A stretch of DNA of 64,000 nucleotides from Trematomus loennbergii (GCA_012861695.1 JAAOOA010000006.1:14032879-14096878), one strand, 5' to 3'. Shown: positions 13,441-27,900, numbered from the stretch's first letter. Notes: generated from the sequence alone by a model not told the origin. Numbers and translations are program-made.

Positions 13441-15186
13441 TGTAACACTCAGTTGCAGTCATACTTGCAAAAGAACGTAATATAAAACAAAAACGTGTGG
13501 AAAAAAAACCCTGCATCATTATTGATTACCTCTTTTGGGTATTTTTTCTTTGCCAAATGCTACAGGTTTCACATGTTATCACAACAGGGAATTCAATTCA
13601 TAGTTGTAAGCGATAATCCCTTTTGCAAAATCAAATGCTCTATTCAACAAAATCTCTCAACGTAAAAAAGCTCATCTCAGAAAACCAGATGGGTTGTTTG
13701 TAATGAATACTGATGTATTCATGATCTGGCATTTAAGGTAGGACATGCAGGGCAACTACATGCAGTAAATACTAAAAATGGTGCTGGTTTAATGTTGAAG
13801 GATCGACTCACAGATTGCCCTTTATTGTCTGGTTTGGGAAATATGTGATTGCAAATATGCTCACGGCGTATTATCAACAATTTGTATTTAGTTTTCTTAC
13901 ATTTATTGAATTTCTGGAGAAATCAAAAACAATACGATTAGAATAAAGATCAAGAATAAATTGAATTAAGAAAAAGCAGTAACGTAGATGTATATTTTTG
14001 AAAAGGAGCACTGAAGAGCCAGTTCTGCTCAGTCTATAATCTAGACTTGAAATGAACCAGAAGGTTTTTCCTCCGAGATCTGTGACCGTCCCAGGCTGCC
14101 TCTTGGGGGATGATTTGAAACAAGGCAATGCTGCGATCACTTAAATCTTAAACATTGATTAAAAACCTCAGAAGTAGCCAGTGCAGAGACGATAAAGCAG
14201 GAGTAATATGATTGTGTGATTTAACAACCGTTAGGAGTCTACCAGCAAAATGTCCTATTTCCTGCAGATCAAATGTTGGAGAAAGCAACCGAACGAGATG
14301 AAAGCCTGACTCACCTCCTGTATGTCACTGCAAGATAAGAGAAATGTTATCACAGTTCAACCAGTCTCTTCACCTGCAATATGCCAAGTTAGAAAAAAAC
14401 AAGCTTCACATTTATACTCTCTCAAACAAGTGTGTTTGAGAGAGCTGGTAGAAGAGCCATCTGTGTTAAGATGTTTCAAAATCCAAATTGGTGTATTTTT
14501 CTAAATTACTTTTATGTGAGTACTGTGACGTGGTGCCATGTAACTGTTGTTAAAAAAACTTGTTTGCATGCTTTTAACGAAGGCCTGGTTTCAGTGTTTC
14601 AATGTTGAGGCATATTTAAAAATATTTTGCCGTCTGTTAAGGATCCTTCATGATCAGTTTTACCATCTGACAGCTCAATGGATATGTCCTTAGTGGTATT
14701 ATTAACCTTCTTTCCCTTCAGGTTTATCGAGCAAAATGAAGTCCCCTGACAGATATATTCTATATTCCTGCATGTCGGGATGCCTTTCCTCCATTTATTA
14801 ATGCTGACCTGCAAGGAAGTCCTTTTACCCTTAATCAACTGCTACTATATTTTCCATGCACACACGTCTTGATCTAAAACCAAATTGTTTGCAGACTTAT
14901 TGTGTCATTGGTTTTAACAGAACTAAAAGTGTTAAGAAAAAAAAAGAAGAACATTGTACCTTACACTTTATGTTATGTATTTCTGACATACTATATAAAT
15001 ATAAGGACCCACCTTTGCATTATGTGACTGAGGGGTACAATAAGCAAACTGAAAAGTTACAGACGACAGAACCTCAGTGAAAACACATGTGATAGGTGCT
15101 GTGGAGTGGAGTATAGGTGCTGTGGAGTATGAAGGCCTAACTGATATAGAAGGTCATGTCTGGTGCTTACCACTCCATGCACTGTT

Positions 15187-16230
15187 TACCCAGGCTGCGT
15201 TTCTCTTCGGTTAATGGATTCCTTGCGTCCCTCACTTGCGTCGTTTCCCTGCGACTAGTCCCTCCCACCAGGGAAGCATGGAGAGACGCAAGGAAACCAC
15301 GAGAAGCAGGGAAATGAGTTTTAAGAGCAATGGGACGTCCTTTCCTCCGGAGCGTCACGTGAAGCGACGTCCGTTTGTGATGACGCCGCACAGCTGTTCG
15401 TCTGACAGCAACCAGCCCTTCACACACACCCCCGCCTCTGTTAGTACACATTTACTGACACAAACATTTGTATCATCTGTTGTAGACCCAAATAAATAAA
15501 ATCAAATAAGAACTCATTCTCAAAAAAGATAAACGCCATTCTTAAAATGTATAAACGAACATTAGTTAGATTAATATTGATTAGAGTGCACAATAGAAAT
15601 AAAATAATTCAGAGAAGAAAAAGAGATATGTTATCTATCAAAACCCAGTTAGATTAACATTCATTGGATTGCACACTTTGTTTGTGTGGATATGTAGCAA
15701 ATTAACATTTTAAATAGTACTTAATGACTGACTGAATGGAAATGACAATAAATGAAAATGTAAAACGAAAAAGCGATCATGAAAATGTTTCCAATAAATG
15801 AATAAAATAATTTTTGACCACTTTGTTGTTCAGATATATCACATATTTGTAACTGAATGATGCATTCATTGAACAAAACACAGTATAAACTGAGGAGTGA
15901 GTCCCGTGAGTTTCATGTGTTTTCTTCACTCCGCTGGGAAACTGCTCTCATGTCAAGAAGCATCAGATCAGTGCATGCGCTGCATCGTCCAATCAGTGCG
16001 CGATACACAGTAAGGGGGCGGGGCGAGTATCTGAGGATTTCATCGAAGGATGGTCTGGTGGTTCCTCGATTATAGCTCCTCCGTTATCGCTCCTCGCTCC
16101 TCGGTCCTCCGGCAAAAATAAGGCCATTGGGACGCTACTCAAGATGGCGCAGACAAATCAACTTCCGGTGAGACCGAGACCGAGGAGCGAGGAAATGAAA
16201 AATAAGAGAAGTGAAACGCAGCCCCAGTAA
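15187..16230. mobile_element. CpG-rich inverted-repeat element of about 1 kb
   Basis: The ends share GGCTGCGTTTC in inverted orientation (15193-15203 and 16213-16223), with related C/T-rich, CpG-containing arms on both sides (15190-15440 and 15950-16200) around an AT-rich centre. There is no coding region, and I could not find a clean target duplication. It could be a non-autonomous DNA transposon; a captured CpG-island promoter is the alternative, because YY1-like and ETS-like motifs sit at 16140-16168. Confidence 0.5.
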
Positions 16231-17207
16231 TGGAAGTGTTTCAGTAAGAGTGGCGGTATGGTCAAAAACAATCACACAATCATGCCTTTACAAGTGCACT
16301 ATATGCATTAAAAAGTGTCTGTATTGTTTAATCATATAATTATATTGGAGCACATCCAATAATTATCAAAATAAAGGTCGATATATGCAGCTTCATATAG
16401 ATGAGTGATCTTGAGCTGCTTTGCAGGAAATGCATTGAGAAATTGCTAAATGTGACTGTGGCAGCATGCAGGAGATTGTCTGCACTATTGTCAAAACCAC
16501 ATGCATTTGAAAAGTTTTAAAATACTTGATCTCTTTAACTGACAGCTCTTTGATAATAAAGTTGTAGAAACATCGGTGTGTCTTAACATTTTCATGTGGC
16601 TGATGAGACCTGTTTTTTTTTTACAGACTGATGTCTGCGTCGAGGTCTTCTCCTCCCTCTGTGTTGGTGTCAGACTGACTATACAACGAATATTTTTGAC
16701 TGCAGCACATCGTTTGATGTTGTGGCTTCATGCTACGTTCTCATTATTTTGGATGTAAAATGACACAGTGACTACAGATACATTGCAAACTGTCTGCTGT
16801 AATTGGAGGGAATTTACAGAAAGTAACATTTGTGAAACTAAGAACTGCAGGCGTGTTTTTAAATAGTTTGTTAGTTGAAGGTCAAACAGGGATCTTCATC
16901 TGATTAACACAATGTTCCTTTGTCATTTTTGGTTAGTAGTTAAATACCTGTGTCTTCCACAGCAGCCGTCTTAAGTGACTACCTCTGAGTTTGTTGCTCT
17001 GTATCACTGTGAGAGTTCTGTTGAGATGCAAGGAATCTCTAAATTATTGAGACAAAGCACAGCAGTGTACTGCATTTAGCCAACTCAAGTATGGCACTTA
17101 CCCTGAAATAAATGTGTTTTTTTTTTCCATTATTCAACACACTTTTGACCGTTACCTGCTATCAAAAACATATTTTATGCTGTAAAAATAACGACATTAT
17201 TTTGCGG

Positions 17208-17465
17208 TGTTTCCACTGCTCTGCTCTGCTCAACACCACTCACTTTTCGTACCAGGTGTATTTTTATTTTATTTTTCGTACTGCCAATAGACCCCCTCAG
17301 TGAAGGGGTTATCAGCTGATGGCCTTTTTGAAGTTGAGGCAGAGCTCTTTTGGAGCCTTGACTGAGATGGTAATATAAAAAGTACCAGGTAATATCCACT
17401 ACCTTAGCAAACCTTGAAAAGCAGTCAAGTTGAGTAGAGCCGTGCCATACCATGCAGTAGGAAAG
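17208..17465. mobile_element. short hAT-type MITE
   Basis: The left end GTTTCCACTGC with CTCTGCTCTGCTCAAC is mirrored at the right by GTTGAGTAGAGCCGTGCC and CATGCAGTAGGAAA. TTTCCACTGCA...GGCTC ends of this type are common in fish non-autonomous hAT elements. About 258 bp, imperfect. Confidence 0.6.
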
Positions 17466-18315
17466 GCAGTATAACATACACTATATACAGTGTCTAGAAA
17501 TCTCTTTAAAATCAATATAGAGAAACAGAAAACAAAGATTTTGACACCAGAAATGTGTTAAAAAAACATGTAGTCTGAGGAATAGCAGACCTTCATACAT
17601 TATTTGAATAATATGAACAAATAAATGCATTACTTAAGAACATGGAGACCTGAGGTCTGCTTTTAAGAATTACTACTCTGAGAAAACGGACTCTGACAGT
17701 TCACTGATTCTGCTACTCTGTAAAGATCTCTCAACCGAGATTTTAACCTTTATTGATTTCCACTAAAATTGTTACAGCCAAATGCTTCCCTCTCCCCTCC
17801 TCCCTCTTATGGAATATAGTTTTAGAGTATGGAGAGGCTGGCTACAAATTCATGCTCAAAGCAGTTTTATCAAAATTCTACATCTGTACCATGGTGAGCT
17901 GGCGTTACCTACAGGAATATTCTCTGAGGTGATAAAAACAGCAATTTTCTTTTTTACAGACAGAAGAAGATGCTTAAATATAATTTGATACAAATGTTTT
18001 TGCATTGTTGGGCAGTTTCATCACGTTGAACTATCTTTTAAAGGAACTAATTTAATAATTTATAATGCACTGCTGTGCCTCTAAAAAGTAGTTCATGTAT
18101 AACTGGAGGCGTATTGTTCTCTTTCAGCAACTTCTTTGCTAAGTGTCTTTGTTTGGTCTCCCGTGATTCAGTTTTGTCAGTGTGTACATTGTTGCATATC
18201 CTTTCTACTGCCTCTGTAACTGTGCTAGCAAACGGCTATACTGTAACTCAGTTGCCGCACTTCACACACGCCTAGAGTGCTGCTGGGAAGCTTAGGGACT
18301 ACTTCACCTATCTAT

Positions 18316-18318
<3 letters not shown>

Positions 18319-18360
<42 letters not shown>
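18319..18360. repeat. (AC)n microsatellite
   Basis: 21 uninterrupted AC dinucleotides; likely length-polymorphic. Confidence 0.97.
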
Positions 18361-18364
<4 letters not shown>

Positions 18365-20129
18365 TTTTGCCTCGGGTATTTGGCTGTGCTTTACTTGACT
18401 TAGCACCAAGGTTAGTTGACTGAATGTGCACTCAAGAGGAAACCGCTCTCCAAACACCAAGGTTACCGTAATTCACCTGTTTGATAAAGAGCAAGTCATG
18501 TGACATATTCTGTCATTTATCGTAACCCATTTAACAAAGGTTGTACTAACATGTTTGTCAACCATCTTCTCTACCTGCACCGACACACCAAATGGATTAC
18601 GTCGCCTGTGTAACCCTGTCCAATCAACACCTGCTCTAACTGCTGCTAGATGACCACTGAGGAAACGGTCTCTGAAGGTCTAATTAATCACCATCACAAC
18701 CAGTGAAACAAATGAGCCTCCAGGCGTACTTCCCATGATTGAAAGTCTTTGAGAACTTCTATCATGTCCTTAGTCTAATCACAGTGTTGTCCTATCAAGC
18801 GGCACTTCCCCTCTGCTACAGCGCTGAAACTCAACACTGTGTTGAATGTGCGGAGTTGAAGTCATTCCCCCTCAGGCTTGTCCTGTTTGCTGTGCACTGT
18901 TCTGTCATCTTGGATGTTGGTTCACTTTTGATTTAGTATTTTTCTCTTGAATACAGCTAGGTCCTTGTACTGTGTGTAAATGATCGATATGGATGGATTA
19001 TCATAGGAAAACAAGATTTACTTTAGAAAAATGTTCCATTGAATACATTATTAGCAATTGTACACAGTACCTCACCATTTAGAGCTAACAATTTAAAACC
19101 AGACTGGAACAACCATGAACTGGGCCAAAGGTATTGGTAACTTCTGTCCTGCATATTCCTTAAATTGGTTAATGATATTGGCTAGAGATTGATACCACTT
19201 CCCTAACTGGTTCAGCTTTTTGCCATGCATTAAATGGTTGGCGGAATGGGATTAACTGGTAGGCAAAATGTGTAACTTTTGGACAGAGATGGGTTAGCTG
19301 TTTCAAATATAGCAAAAGAACAGCAGATCATATCGCTTCATACTCGGCCCTGTTTCAGCACACCACCAGGAACACAAGCAACTCCCTCTTTTCAGCTCTT
19401 TCTGTGTATTATCACACAAACCTCCCGAAAACTCTTCACCCTATTATCTCTTGATTCTTTGAATATAAACAATTAGCATATAATAATTATTATAATTGGT
19501 CGCTTTATAAATCACTCTTTGACCAATGAATGGTAAATGTTTCCCTCTCAGTGTAGCAGATAGCAAACATTTGTTGCAGCAGCTACGGAGCAACATTACC
19601 ATTCATCTGTTGTGTTTTCAGTCAGGCTTTAACAATGCTCAGATTTTCTTAAGTTGAGCTTCAGTGTTGGGGTCAATATAATATGTCCTCTTCACCACAT
19701 GTGTAAGAAAGGCTTTGCATGTTTTATTTCTTACAGGATAGAAACCCTGTAACCAACACAATAGTTTCCTTCAACTTCCAAAGACATTAGGTGTGTGTCT
19801 CTTTTCAGAAGCAGTTTTTTTTTGTCCTAATGTAATCCCTGCCTCCATATTGTTGTTTTAGTTCTTCCCCGGCTGTTTTTACATGCGATGACAAACAGAC
19901 AATCTGCTCATGAAATTAATCTCCCCCAATCTGCCTAAAACACATGCATACTTCATGCACACAAACACGCACACATGCACACACTTAACCTTGTCTTTGG
20001 CCCGAGTGTCGCCTTTTTTCTTTTACCTCTTTTATTCATCTAAGGCTCCTTTGTTTGTGTTCATTCATCACTATTTAATTCCTTCTAAACTTTGAAAAGG
20101 ATATTAGCTTCCACATTTTAGCCTTTGTC

Positions 20130-20560
20130 ATGTTCTCAAATTTGATATTGAAATATGAATTTAAAATAGCTTCGACAAAAACAGAAGAAAAACCCCAGAT
20201 ATGACGCATATTTAATTAAAGGGGGAGAAATCATTATAATCAATATTTTACTTGCTTGAATTTTATTCTGAAAACGATAAAACAACTGTTAATTATATTT
20301 ATAAGCTGAAATAATGTGGCTACATATTTAAATGTGTCCCTTTTTTAATTGTTGTATTTCTTCAATATGCTCCGGGGGACATGTGCATTAGATTTTAATT
20401 AAATTATTAACAGATGATACCAGCACCAATTTTGATTAGAATTCATTTCCTGCTGACATGTTCCTCTTTAGACATTTTAATTAACAATAATCATCCATGG
20501 CATGTAATTCAGTTATACTCAATGCTTTTCAATTAGGGTATTTTTAGTTTTTTCTTATTA
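20130..20560. promoter_or_regulatory. candidate conserved enhancer with homeodomain-type motifs
   Basis: A dense group of TAATTA/ATTAAT-like cores (TTTAATTAAAGG, TTTTAATTAAATTATTAA, TTTTAATTAACAATAATC, TTCAATTAGG) lies about 1.2-1.6 kb before exon 2, mixed with non-repetitive sequence. Vertebrate conserved non-coding enhancers often look like this. The assignment is inference from composition alone. Confidence 0.3.
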
Positions 20561-21776
20561 AATCTCTTTCTAGAAGTGTATATTGTATAAATGTTAGCTT
20601 GTTTTTTCCATACAGTTCTGAAGCAAAATAATAAATCTTACTCTGTCAGCAATCTTAGTACTCATGAAATAATATTCCAGAGATTTCCCTGGTTACCACA
20701 AGCAGCCTTTCACCCACACCCCCATATTTTCACAGATGATAGATTCCACTGTGCTTCTCAATAACGCTAAAGCTCTGCAAAAGCTCTGCAATATTCAGAC
20801 TTACTGCAGCACACGATTGAAACACTGCATAATGTTCCAACAGGTACTAAAGCTCAATGAATTGACTGTTTTAAATGACAAACCTGGGGGAGATTTTGCA
20901 CATTTAATTTGCAATGCAAAAGACAAACGATCAGTGACATTTGAAAGCTAGAGTTAGACTGTAATCATGCAAGTGCAGTTGAGGTAAATTATTTTATGTT
21001 ATTCAAGAAAACTTAGACTTTATATACTTTATTTTTGCATGAAAACCACTTGCCTGTGGGTAAATCTCCCTGACTGTTAAGCTCAGCTCACTCAGAAGTT
21101 TGCCTCTGAAGTGCATTAAGACTTCTTGGAAGCAGGACAGAATTTTTAACAGATGCCAACGTTGTTTTATGGAGTCTGGACATGAACAGAGTCTATCAAC
21201 AAGCACCACAAAAAGTAATATACTGTGTGTCACACTAAATGTGTGTTTGTTAGATGTCTCTCTGCTCTGAGTGCTGTCAGTGCTGTTTAGCTATATAATG
21301 AGTCAACTGCACTCATTTTGAACCCTTAAGGTTTCATCCCTGTTCTAGTGCATAAACACTCACAGAGAGAAGTTTACTTTCTCCAAAGAAAATCACTTTA
21401 TTAATTATGAAAGAAAGCTTGTGTGTGTATATTGCGATACTTTCAGGTACATTTGTTTTACTTTCTCTTCTCGGTCGAATAGCAATGTCAGCTACAAAAT
21501 ATCCCACCAGCTGCTGGGATCTTTTGTTTTGGTGACACCAGAGCTTCTCGTCCTTTGACAGTATGAACTTCTGGTGTTTCTGTTAATGGACCGCCTATCA
21601 GTCTCTGGAAATAAAAGGGCACCCTTCACCTGCTAACAAAGCAACATTCATCACGGTGATTATATTAGGGATATCATTTTTTTACATCACTTTATATCAC
21701 CTTACGCAAACCCTGTGCTTTAGAAAGATTGTCCTGGACAAATATTCATGCTTTTTTGTCTTCCTGTGCCTCCTAG

Positions 21777-21972
21777 AGACTCCAGGGAAGGGAGAGGACA
21801 GTCAGACGGACACATCGTTCTCCGACTCATCGCTGTTCGCTCACTGGGGTCAGGAGCTCAGCCCGGACAACCAGCGGGTGGCATTGAAGATGTTCCAGTA
21901 CTACGGATACAACGGCTACCTCAGTGATCGACTCTCTTTAGACAGGCCAATCCCAGACCTCAGGCCTGATGG
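21777..21972 (+). CDS. galnt18: galnt18 exon 2: end of stem and start of catalytic domain
   Basis: The acceptor is the AG at 21775-21776 after a pyrimidine-rich tract; the donor is GTAAGG at 21973. The exon begins with the last two bases of a Glu codon and ends with two bases of a Gly codon. It encodes a short variable acidic stem ([12 protein letters not shown]), then the conserved block [13 protein letters not shown] and [20 protein letters not shown]. The YNxYLSDRxxLDRxxPD pattern is typical of the GALNT8/9/17/18 branch. An in-frame Met codon lies upstream in the intron, but the splice site and the family alignment argue against its use as a start. Confidence 0.93.
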
Positions 21973-24900
21973 GTAAGGCTGCAGGTAGAATGGTGCTCAA
22001 CACTGTCCTACATACATGCTATCATAGAGTCACAGTATAAATGATCCTGTAATTTAGTCATTTGTATTTTTCTCTGATGCTTTCTTTGCTTTCCTGTTGA
22101 ACTGATGGGTCGTGTCTTCACATAACATACAAGTAGTTGTGGGCAATATGATTAATTAATTCCTCTATCACAGTATAAATATATTATGATAGCAATTGGT
22201 TATAATATGATATAATTATGATTGGGAAATTAAGGTACTACATCACATTAATGATAAAACTAATCTACTGTCGTGCAAGAGGTCTTGTTATTCTGTGCTT
22301 CAAGTGAAAGGCTGCACTCAACATGATGACATGCTTATAATGACAAGGCTGATATCAAGCAGGCATTGTGTTTATATCATGTTCACCACCTTAGTGTTGC
22401 ATGTGAGCTTATGAACATTTGCTAACAAACACAAACTGCAGCTGATGGGGATGTCATTGGTTTTGAAGTATTTGCTAGGATGTTGACCCGATGATGGCGA
22501 TAGATCAACATACTGTAATCACACTAGTGATTAAAATGTATCCAGAGGGAGAATGTTAACTTTTAATTTGAATCCACAACCGATTTTCCCCCTGGGGACA
22601 ACTACAATTGGACTGCTAGACCGACCCCGTGGTGTGCTAGCTAAAAAGTCATGGGGTCATTCAAGCCTTTTTTTTTATTCTTTGTTGATTTGCCTTTTTT
22701 TGTCAGAATTTCCGATATAAAACATCGAGTATAATTTCCCAGAGCCAATTTCTTGTGTACACATTTTCTTTATTCAATCAACAGTCAAAAAAAGATTTTG
22801 CTAACTATATATAATAATTATAATAATAATAATAATAATAAATTCCCCTCTTCTCTCTATCTGATGAGCATGAACTTTTCAGTCATAAATAAAGGCAAGT
22901 TTAGAGCACATTCAAAGCACTTTGTGGTTTCCTATCAAACACAAATGTGTCTAATTGAAAACCAATCGGTCTACAGCATTAAGCACATTATTGCTGCTTA
23001 GAAAACTACATTTTTGTTGTAGGATTAATTAAAGAGTGACTTTTGTTGTACTGATATCTGACTCAAACCCCTGCGGCCAGCTGAAGGTGGCAGGAAAAAA
23101 TGCTTGTTTCCTCAGCAGCCTGTAAATGAATATTTTCAAAGCCGTGTGCACTCTGGGCACTTTGATTAATCCCTGGACGAAAAGCAATCCTGTAAAGTCA
23201 ATACACCAACGTCTTTCAGAGAATTGCTCACACCACATCGGCAATCTGACTCTATTTTCAGCACAGCTCTCGTGTTCACATGTTACAGGAGCGCACAAAG
23301 TGACATCCTGGTGTGAAGGTTCACACAATTCATCGATCTTCAGGGTATTTTTCTCAACTGCACATTGCTAAAATCCCGTAAGACCACTCCCACTCATGCT
23401 GGCACTGTAAAAACATCAAAAACTGTCCTGGGGGATACACATTTTGCACGCATTTCCTAAAAGTAGTAATCTCGGCATTCTGTGAATCCAGCAGGCATTT
23501 GGCAGCGTGTGTGTCAGCATGAGGATTACAATATATTTTACAGGCAGGACTAAAAACTGTTAAGATGTCACAATTCTTACCACAATTCACTTTTTACAAT
23601 TAAATTACATGGTCATTTCAAAGGATTATTATTGGGAGCTTGTCCCAGATTTTGTTACCACAATCTTCATTGTGTTATTGAGGAAGAAAACGCATTTGTG
23701 TCATTACACACAGCAAACATTATGATTTCCATTTCAAATGCTAACATTTAAACTCAAATGGAAATTGCCTGCAGCATTATAGTCATATTTTTATAGCTTT
23801 TATAGTTTTCTTCATTTCCAGGAAACAGGTATCAGTTTCCTCTTGAGAGAAGAAGCTGAACTCCTTTTTCACAATTAAAATGACAGCAAGTGGAGGCAGT
23901 AAGCAATGTTTTAGTAGAAAAAGAGATAGGTTAGATTAATGTTAGAACTAACCACACATCCAATTATATATTCCTCCTAAACCAAACTGCATTCCAGGTA
24001 GTAGCTGCAGTAGCAGCCTTATTGTTAAATATCCAAAAATCTGCTGGACATGAACTAATGCCAGTCTTACATTTATACTTATGATGTCTAAAAAAAATCT
24101 CCTGCTATACACCGCAAGTGGCTGGGTTAGCATAACATCTGCCATCAACCTGCTACCATGTTACCCTGTTATCCTACAGACAAAACCATGCCTTACCATT
24201 TGTTTTGTGTCTGTCCTCCACAGGTGTAGGAACCTCACTTACCCTCTAAACCTCCCTCAAGTCAGCATCGTGTTCATTTTTGTGAATGAAGCCTTTTCCG
24301 TCATCCTGCGGTCCATCCACTCTGCCATCAACAGGACGCCCTCCCACCTTCTCAAAGAGATAATCCTGGTGGACGACAACAGCAATAACAGTAAGCGGCA
24401 TCATTTAATAATAAAGCCATTGACCTCTCGTTAAAGCCTCCCCCTAACAGTCAGTTGTGGTATCTTAGCAACCATCACTAGGCACTGCAGGCCTGTCAGG
24501 CTCTGGATTTCTAAACATGATGTAGTGCTGTGCGCGGCTGTAGCGAGAGATATACTCTGCATCCAAACACTAATGGGTTGTTGTCTTTTTATAGACTTTC
24601 CTTTACCAAAAACTCAAGAGAAAAGGGAATTAAGGGATTAAATTGTGTGTTTATATGCTCTTACGTAAAATGCTTTTGCTAGTCTGGCTAATTTGTTGGC
24701 TACATACAATAGTAACCTAACCCAGTGATACCTCCGTGACAGAGAAGCATTATAACTATTATTTTTGCTTTGACAGATTATATGAACAAAAAAACAACCT
24801 GCTAGGGATCACCCAAAGATTCTTAGGTCGCTAAACTGCCTTTTCAGTATTACAGACAGCGATGCACCAACACATAACAAACAGCATCAATCAATGAGTA

Positions 24901-27900
24901 AAAATAAATAGTAACACATGACCAATCGATTAGTCTGGGACACCCACACCCTGTTTATGCTAAGCACATTCACTGTGTAGTATTTCCCAACTGCAACGAT
25001 CCCAGTCCTGGATTATTTCATTTTGTTTCGTCTAACATGAGCATTTCTTTGCTGCTCTTTGTTGAATTTGAGGACCAGATTGTTTAAAAATGTGACAAAC
25101 CCCAAGTTTTGATTAGTGATAGACCAATAAACAAATATTGACGTTGTTAAACATTATTTTGGCGTTGCCCACAAAGGGGCACATTAATTATGACTATGGG
25201 AGTGTATTTTGAACTTGTACAGTAGTGTCGATAATCAAAAATACAAATAGACAAAACAGAGCTGAAACTGTTGACACCATTGTGTTCGCTTTCTGAGGAC
25301 AGAAGGTTGTCTTTATCTTGTCTTCATGATCACAAATAATTAATATACTTACACATGTTTTACTGTTCATGATCATTGACACTGAATGTAATGTACGGGA
25401 GGCCATACTGAATTTTCCGTATACTCATCTGGTCCACCCGCCTATACTTTACATTTCATTGCCTCGTGTGGAAAATCTATATGTGATATTTAATGTTTTT
25501 AATTAGAGGCTGTGTTTACTGGATTTAATCGATGAATCTCACTAATTGCAAAGCCAGGAAATATGCCCCAAGGCAGATAACAAAACAGCAAGGTGATGAA
25601 GTGTTTGTACATATCTCGTCTGCATTTGCAACACTAATTCCTAAATATGCATGCATTGAAATTAGTACAAACAGACAGGTTGAAAAGATATCCAGTTTAT
25701 GCTGACAATGTATAACTGCTGAGCTCTGTTCACTTGTTAATACTGAAATGACTGATGAGATCACTGATGGGTGACTTTACTGTAAGGCAGAAGCAATAGG
25801 CTTGAAGTCACCTGTGAAAAGTGGACGTGGTAATTTACTACATTACAAAGGCAGAAAGCAGGCTATAAAAAGGTAACGATACGGTTTCAAGGTCGTTTAT
25901 AGGCAAAACACTTTTAAATGGGCTGCGCTGCCCCATTAGGGGCAATCAACATTGGAAATACAAGCTTTGAGAAGACTCTGTTTACCAAAGTCAATAATGC
26001 AAACATGCAGCATTGCCTGTAGCCTGATGGGACAGAATAAAGATATTGCAATATGTCATGGTAACTTACCTCAATAGCTGGAATACAAATAATGACTGTC
26101 CCTAGGTTCGTATTGACAAGGAAGTTGAACTTATTCGTTACATAATGTAAAGCTGAAAACCCTGTGGTTTTCTTCCACTGGCACATTATTCGATTATTAC
26201 CTCACATCCCATAAACATTCATATTTAATCACGTAATCGAGCGCTAGGGAGAAGTTGCCTTTAGCTTCTTCAGGGACCCAAGTCACGCATTGACATTTTG
26301 CTGATGGCATTTCTCCCTGTTTGCCTGAGCACTCTGTCACACTGCGTCTGATAGGCCTGGTGTTGTCATTATCACCACGACTGTGAATCTTATCTGTGCT
26401 AAATGTCGTTAGCCTGTTGACCCGTGATGTCATCGTCCACTGCTAACCTCCTGGGCATCCTGATCTTTATATTAGTCATCCGCCACTGTCACAGCTCACC
26501 TCCGAAAAGCATTAGCATGCAGGAGGACGTGTAGCCATCAAGGGGAGAAGGGCAAATTGACCTAGCTGATTCCTCCCTAATTGGATAATGTCCCATGCCG
26601 TGGCTCGAGAAAAGGCTCATCTTTAAGAGTGGGGTTTTGAGAAGGGCTTGGCTGTCGGAGGACTAATGATTTCAAACTTAAATGATAATACCACAGAGTC
26701 TCGAACATAATGTGAGAGTGAATGACGGCACCCAGGATTTGATACTGGAGTGGTAAAATCTCTTGAGGAAAAGTGAGTCTTACTCGGATATATTAAACAC
26801 AGATTTTAATAGCCGCTCAGTTGTGAAGTGAGAAACGCTGGAGTGCAAACTACACAGTAAGTGTGAGGCCTGTATCCATGACGATTTGCCATCTGCTGTG
26901 AGAGAAGTAACGCCTGTGTGCTGATAAAGTGTTTATTTCGAACATGCATGAAGAGAACATACAGTATTCAAGGAAAGGACGAGTTCAGTTCAGATCAGTG
27001 GAGGAAAGCGTCTGAGTACATTTACTCAAGTGCTAGTACAACCTTGAGCTTCTTGTATTTTACTTGACTATTTCCTCCTTTTGCTACTTTATACTTCTAC
27101 TCCACTACACTTCAGAGTTAATGTTTCACTTTTTAGTTCACTACATTAATATGAGTAATTAAGTAATCGTACAAATTCAGATGTTCATTGTAAAATAAAA
27201 TCAGCAAATAAATGATGCTTTATTAAAGATTTAAATGAGATCAAACATTGGTCGGGGAAATATAGATCAGGGTAAAGTCATAAAAAATGATCCCCGATTT
27301 ACTAGCTGAAACATTTAATTGCACATTAATGCCTCAATTATTATACAATACTATAATATATATGTTCTATGCTGCATCAGGAGTAGTTTTTTTTAATGGT
27401 GATATACAGACAGTTATTAACTAAAGGTCACTGAGCAACAGGTTAAAAATCAAAACAAACTAAAGCCCATTCATCAATCAGATGTCCTTTGCTTGGTTTT
27501 GCAGGTAACTTCATGTATGACAGAATGAAACCTCAGCACACATGAAGGGAAGCAGAGAAAGGATTGTTTATCCATGATCCACTTAAAGACTTGTTTTTAA
27601 TACAGAAATGTTAATAGCGTACTGGATGAGAAAAACAGTATCCATATGTAGACATAATCTCATAAAATAATTGTTTTTGTTATATCACACTGAGGATAGG
27701 ATAGAGGTTGGCTTAATTGCATATTCACAATTTTGTAGCTCACCATTCGCTTTGCTTTTATCTTCTGAGAAGAACCTTTGAACATTTGAATATGTTACTG
27801 GATTAACTTCCTGAGCTCACAGTGATGTTAGAAACCTGTTTGCTTGTTCCAGTCCAACTCCATCGCAAAGCCCATTGCTTTCAGCAGAGTTTCCTGAAAG

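Larger units (their letters stand above)
1..21776 (+). other. galnt18 intron 1 (3' part)
   Basis: No coding exon is supported here. Exon 1 of the family encodes about 78 residues with a membrane anchor, and no open frame of that kind is present, so it lies upstream of the window. The intron holds the mobile elements listed separately (251-633, 3132-5215, 13020-13440, 15187-16230, 17208-17465), an (AC)n tract at 18319-18360 and a TAATTA-rich block at 20130-20560. I see only unstructured AT-rich sequence in 640-3130, 5220-13000 (apart from a possible degraded element at 9910-10900), 13450-15180, 16240-17200 and 18370-20120. Confidence 0.8.

Noticed and set aside
1..21776. galnt18 exon 1 within the window
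   Set aside because: No open frame encodes an N-terminal anchor followed by a stem of the right length with a phase-1 donor.
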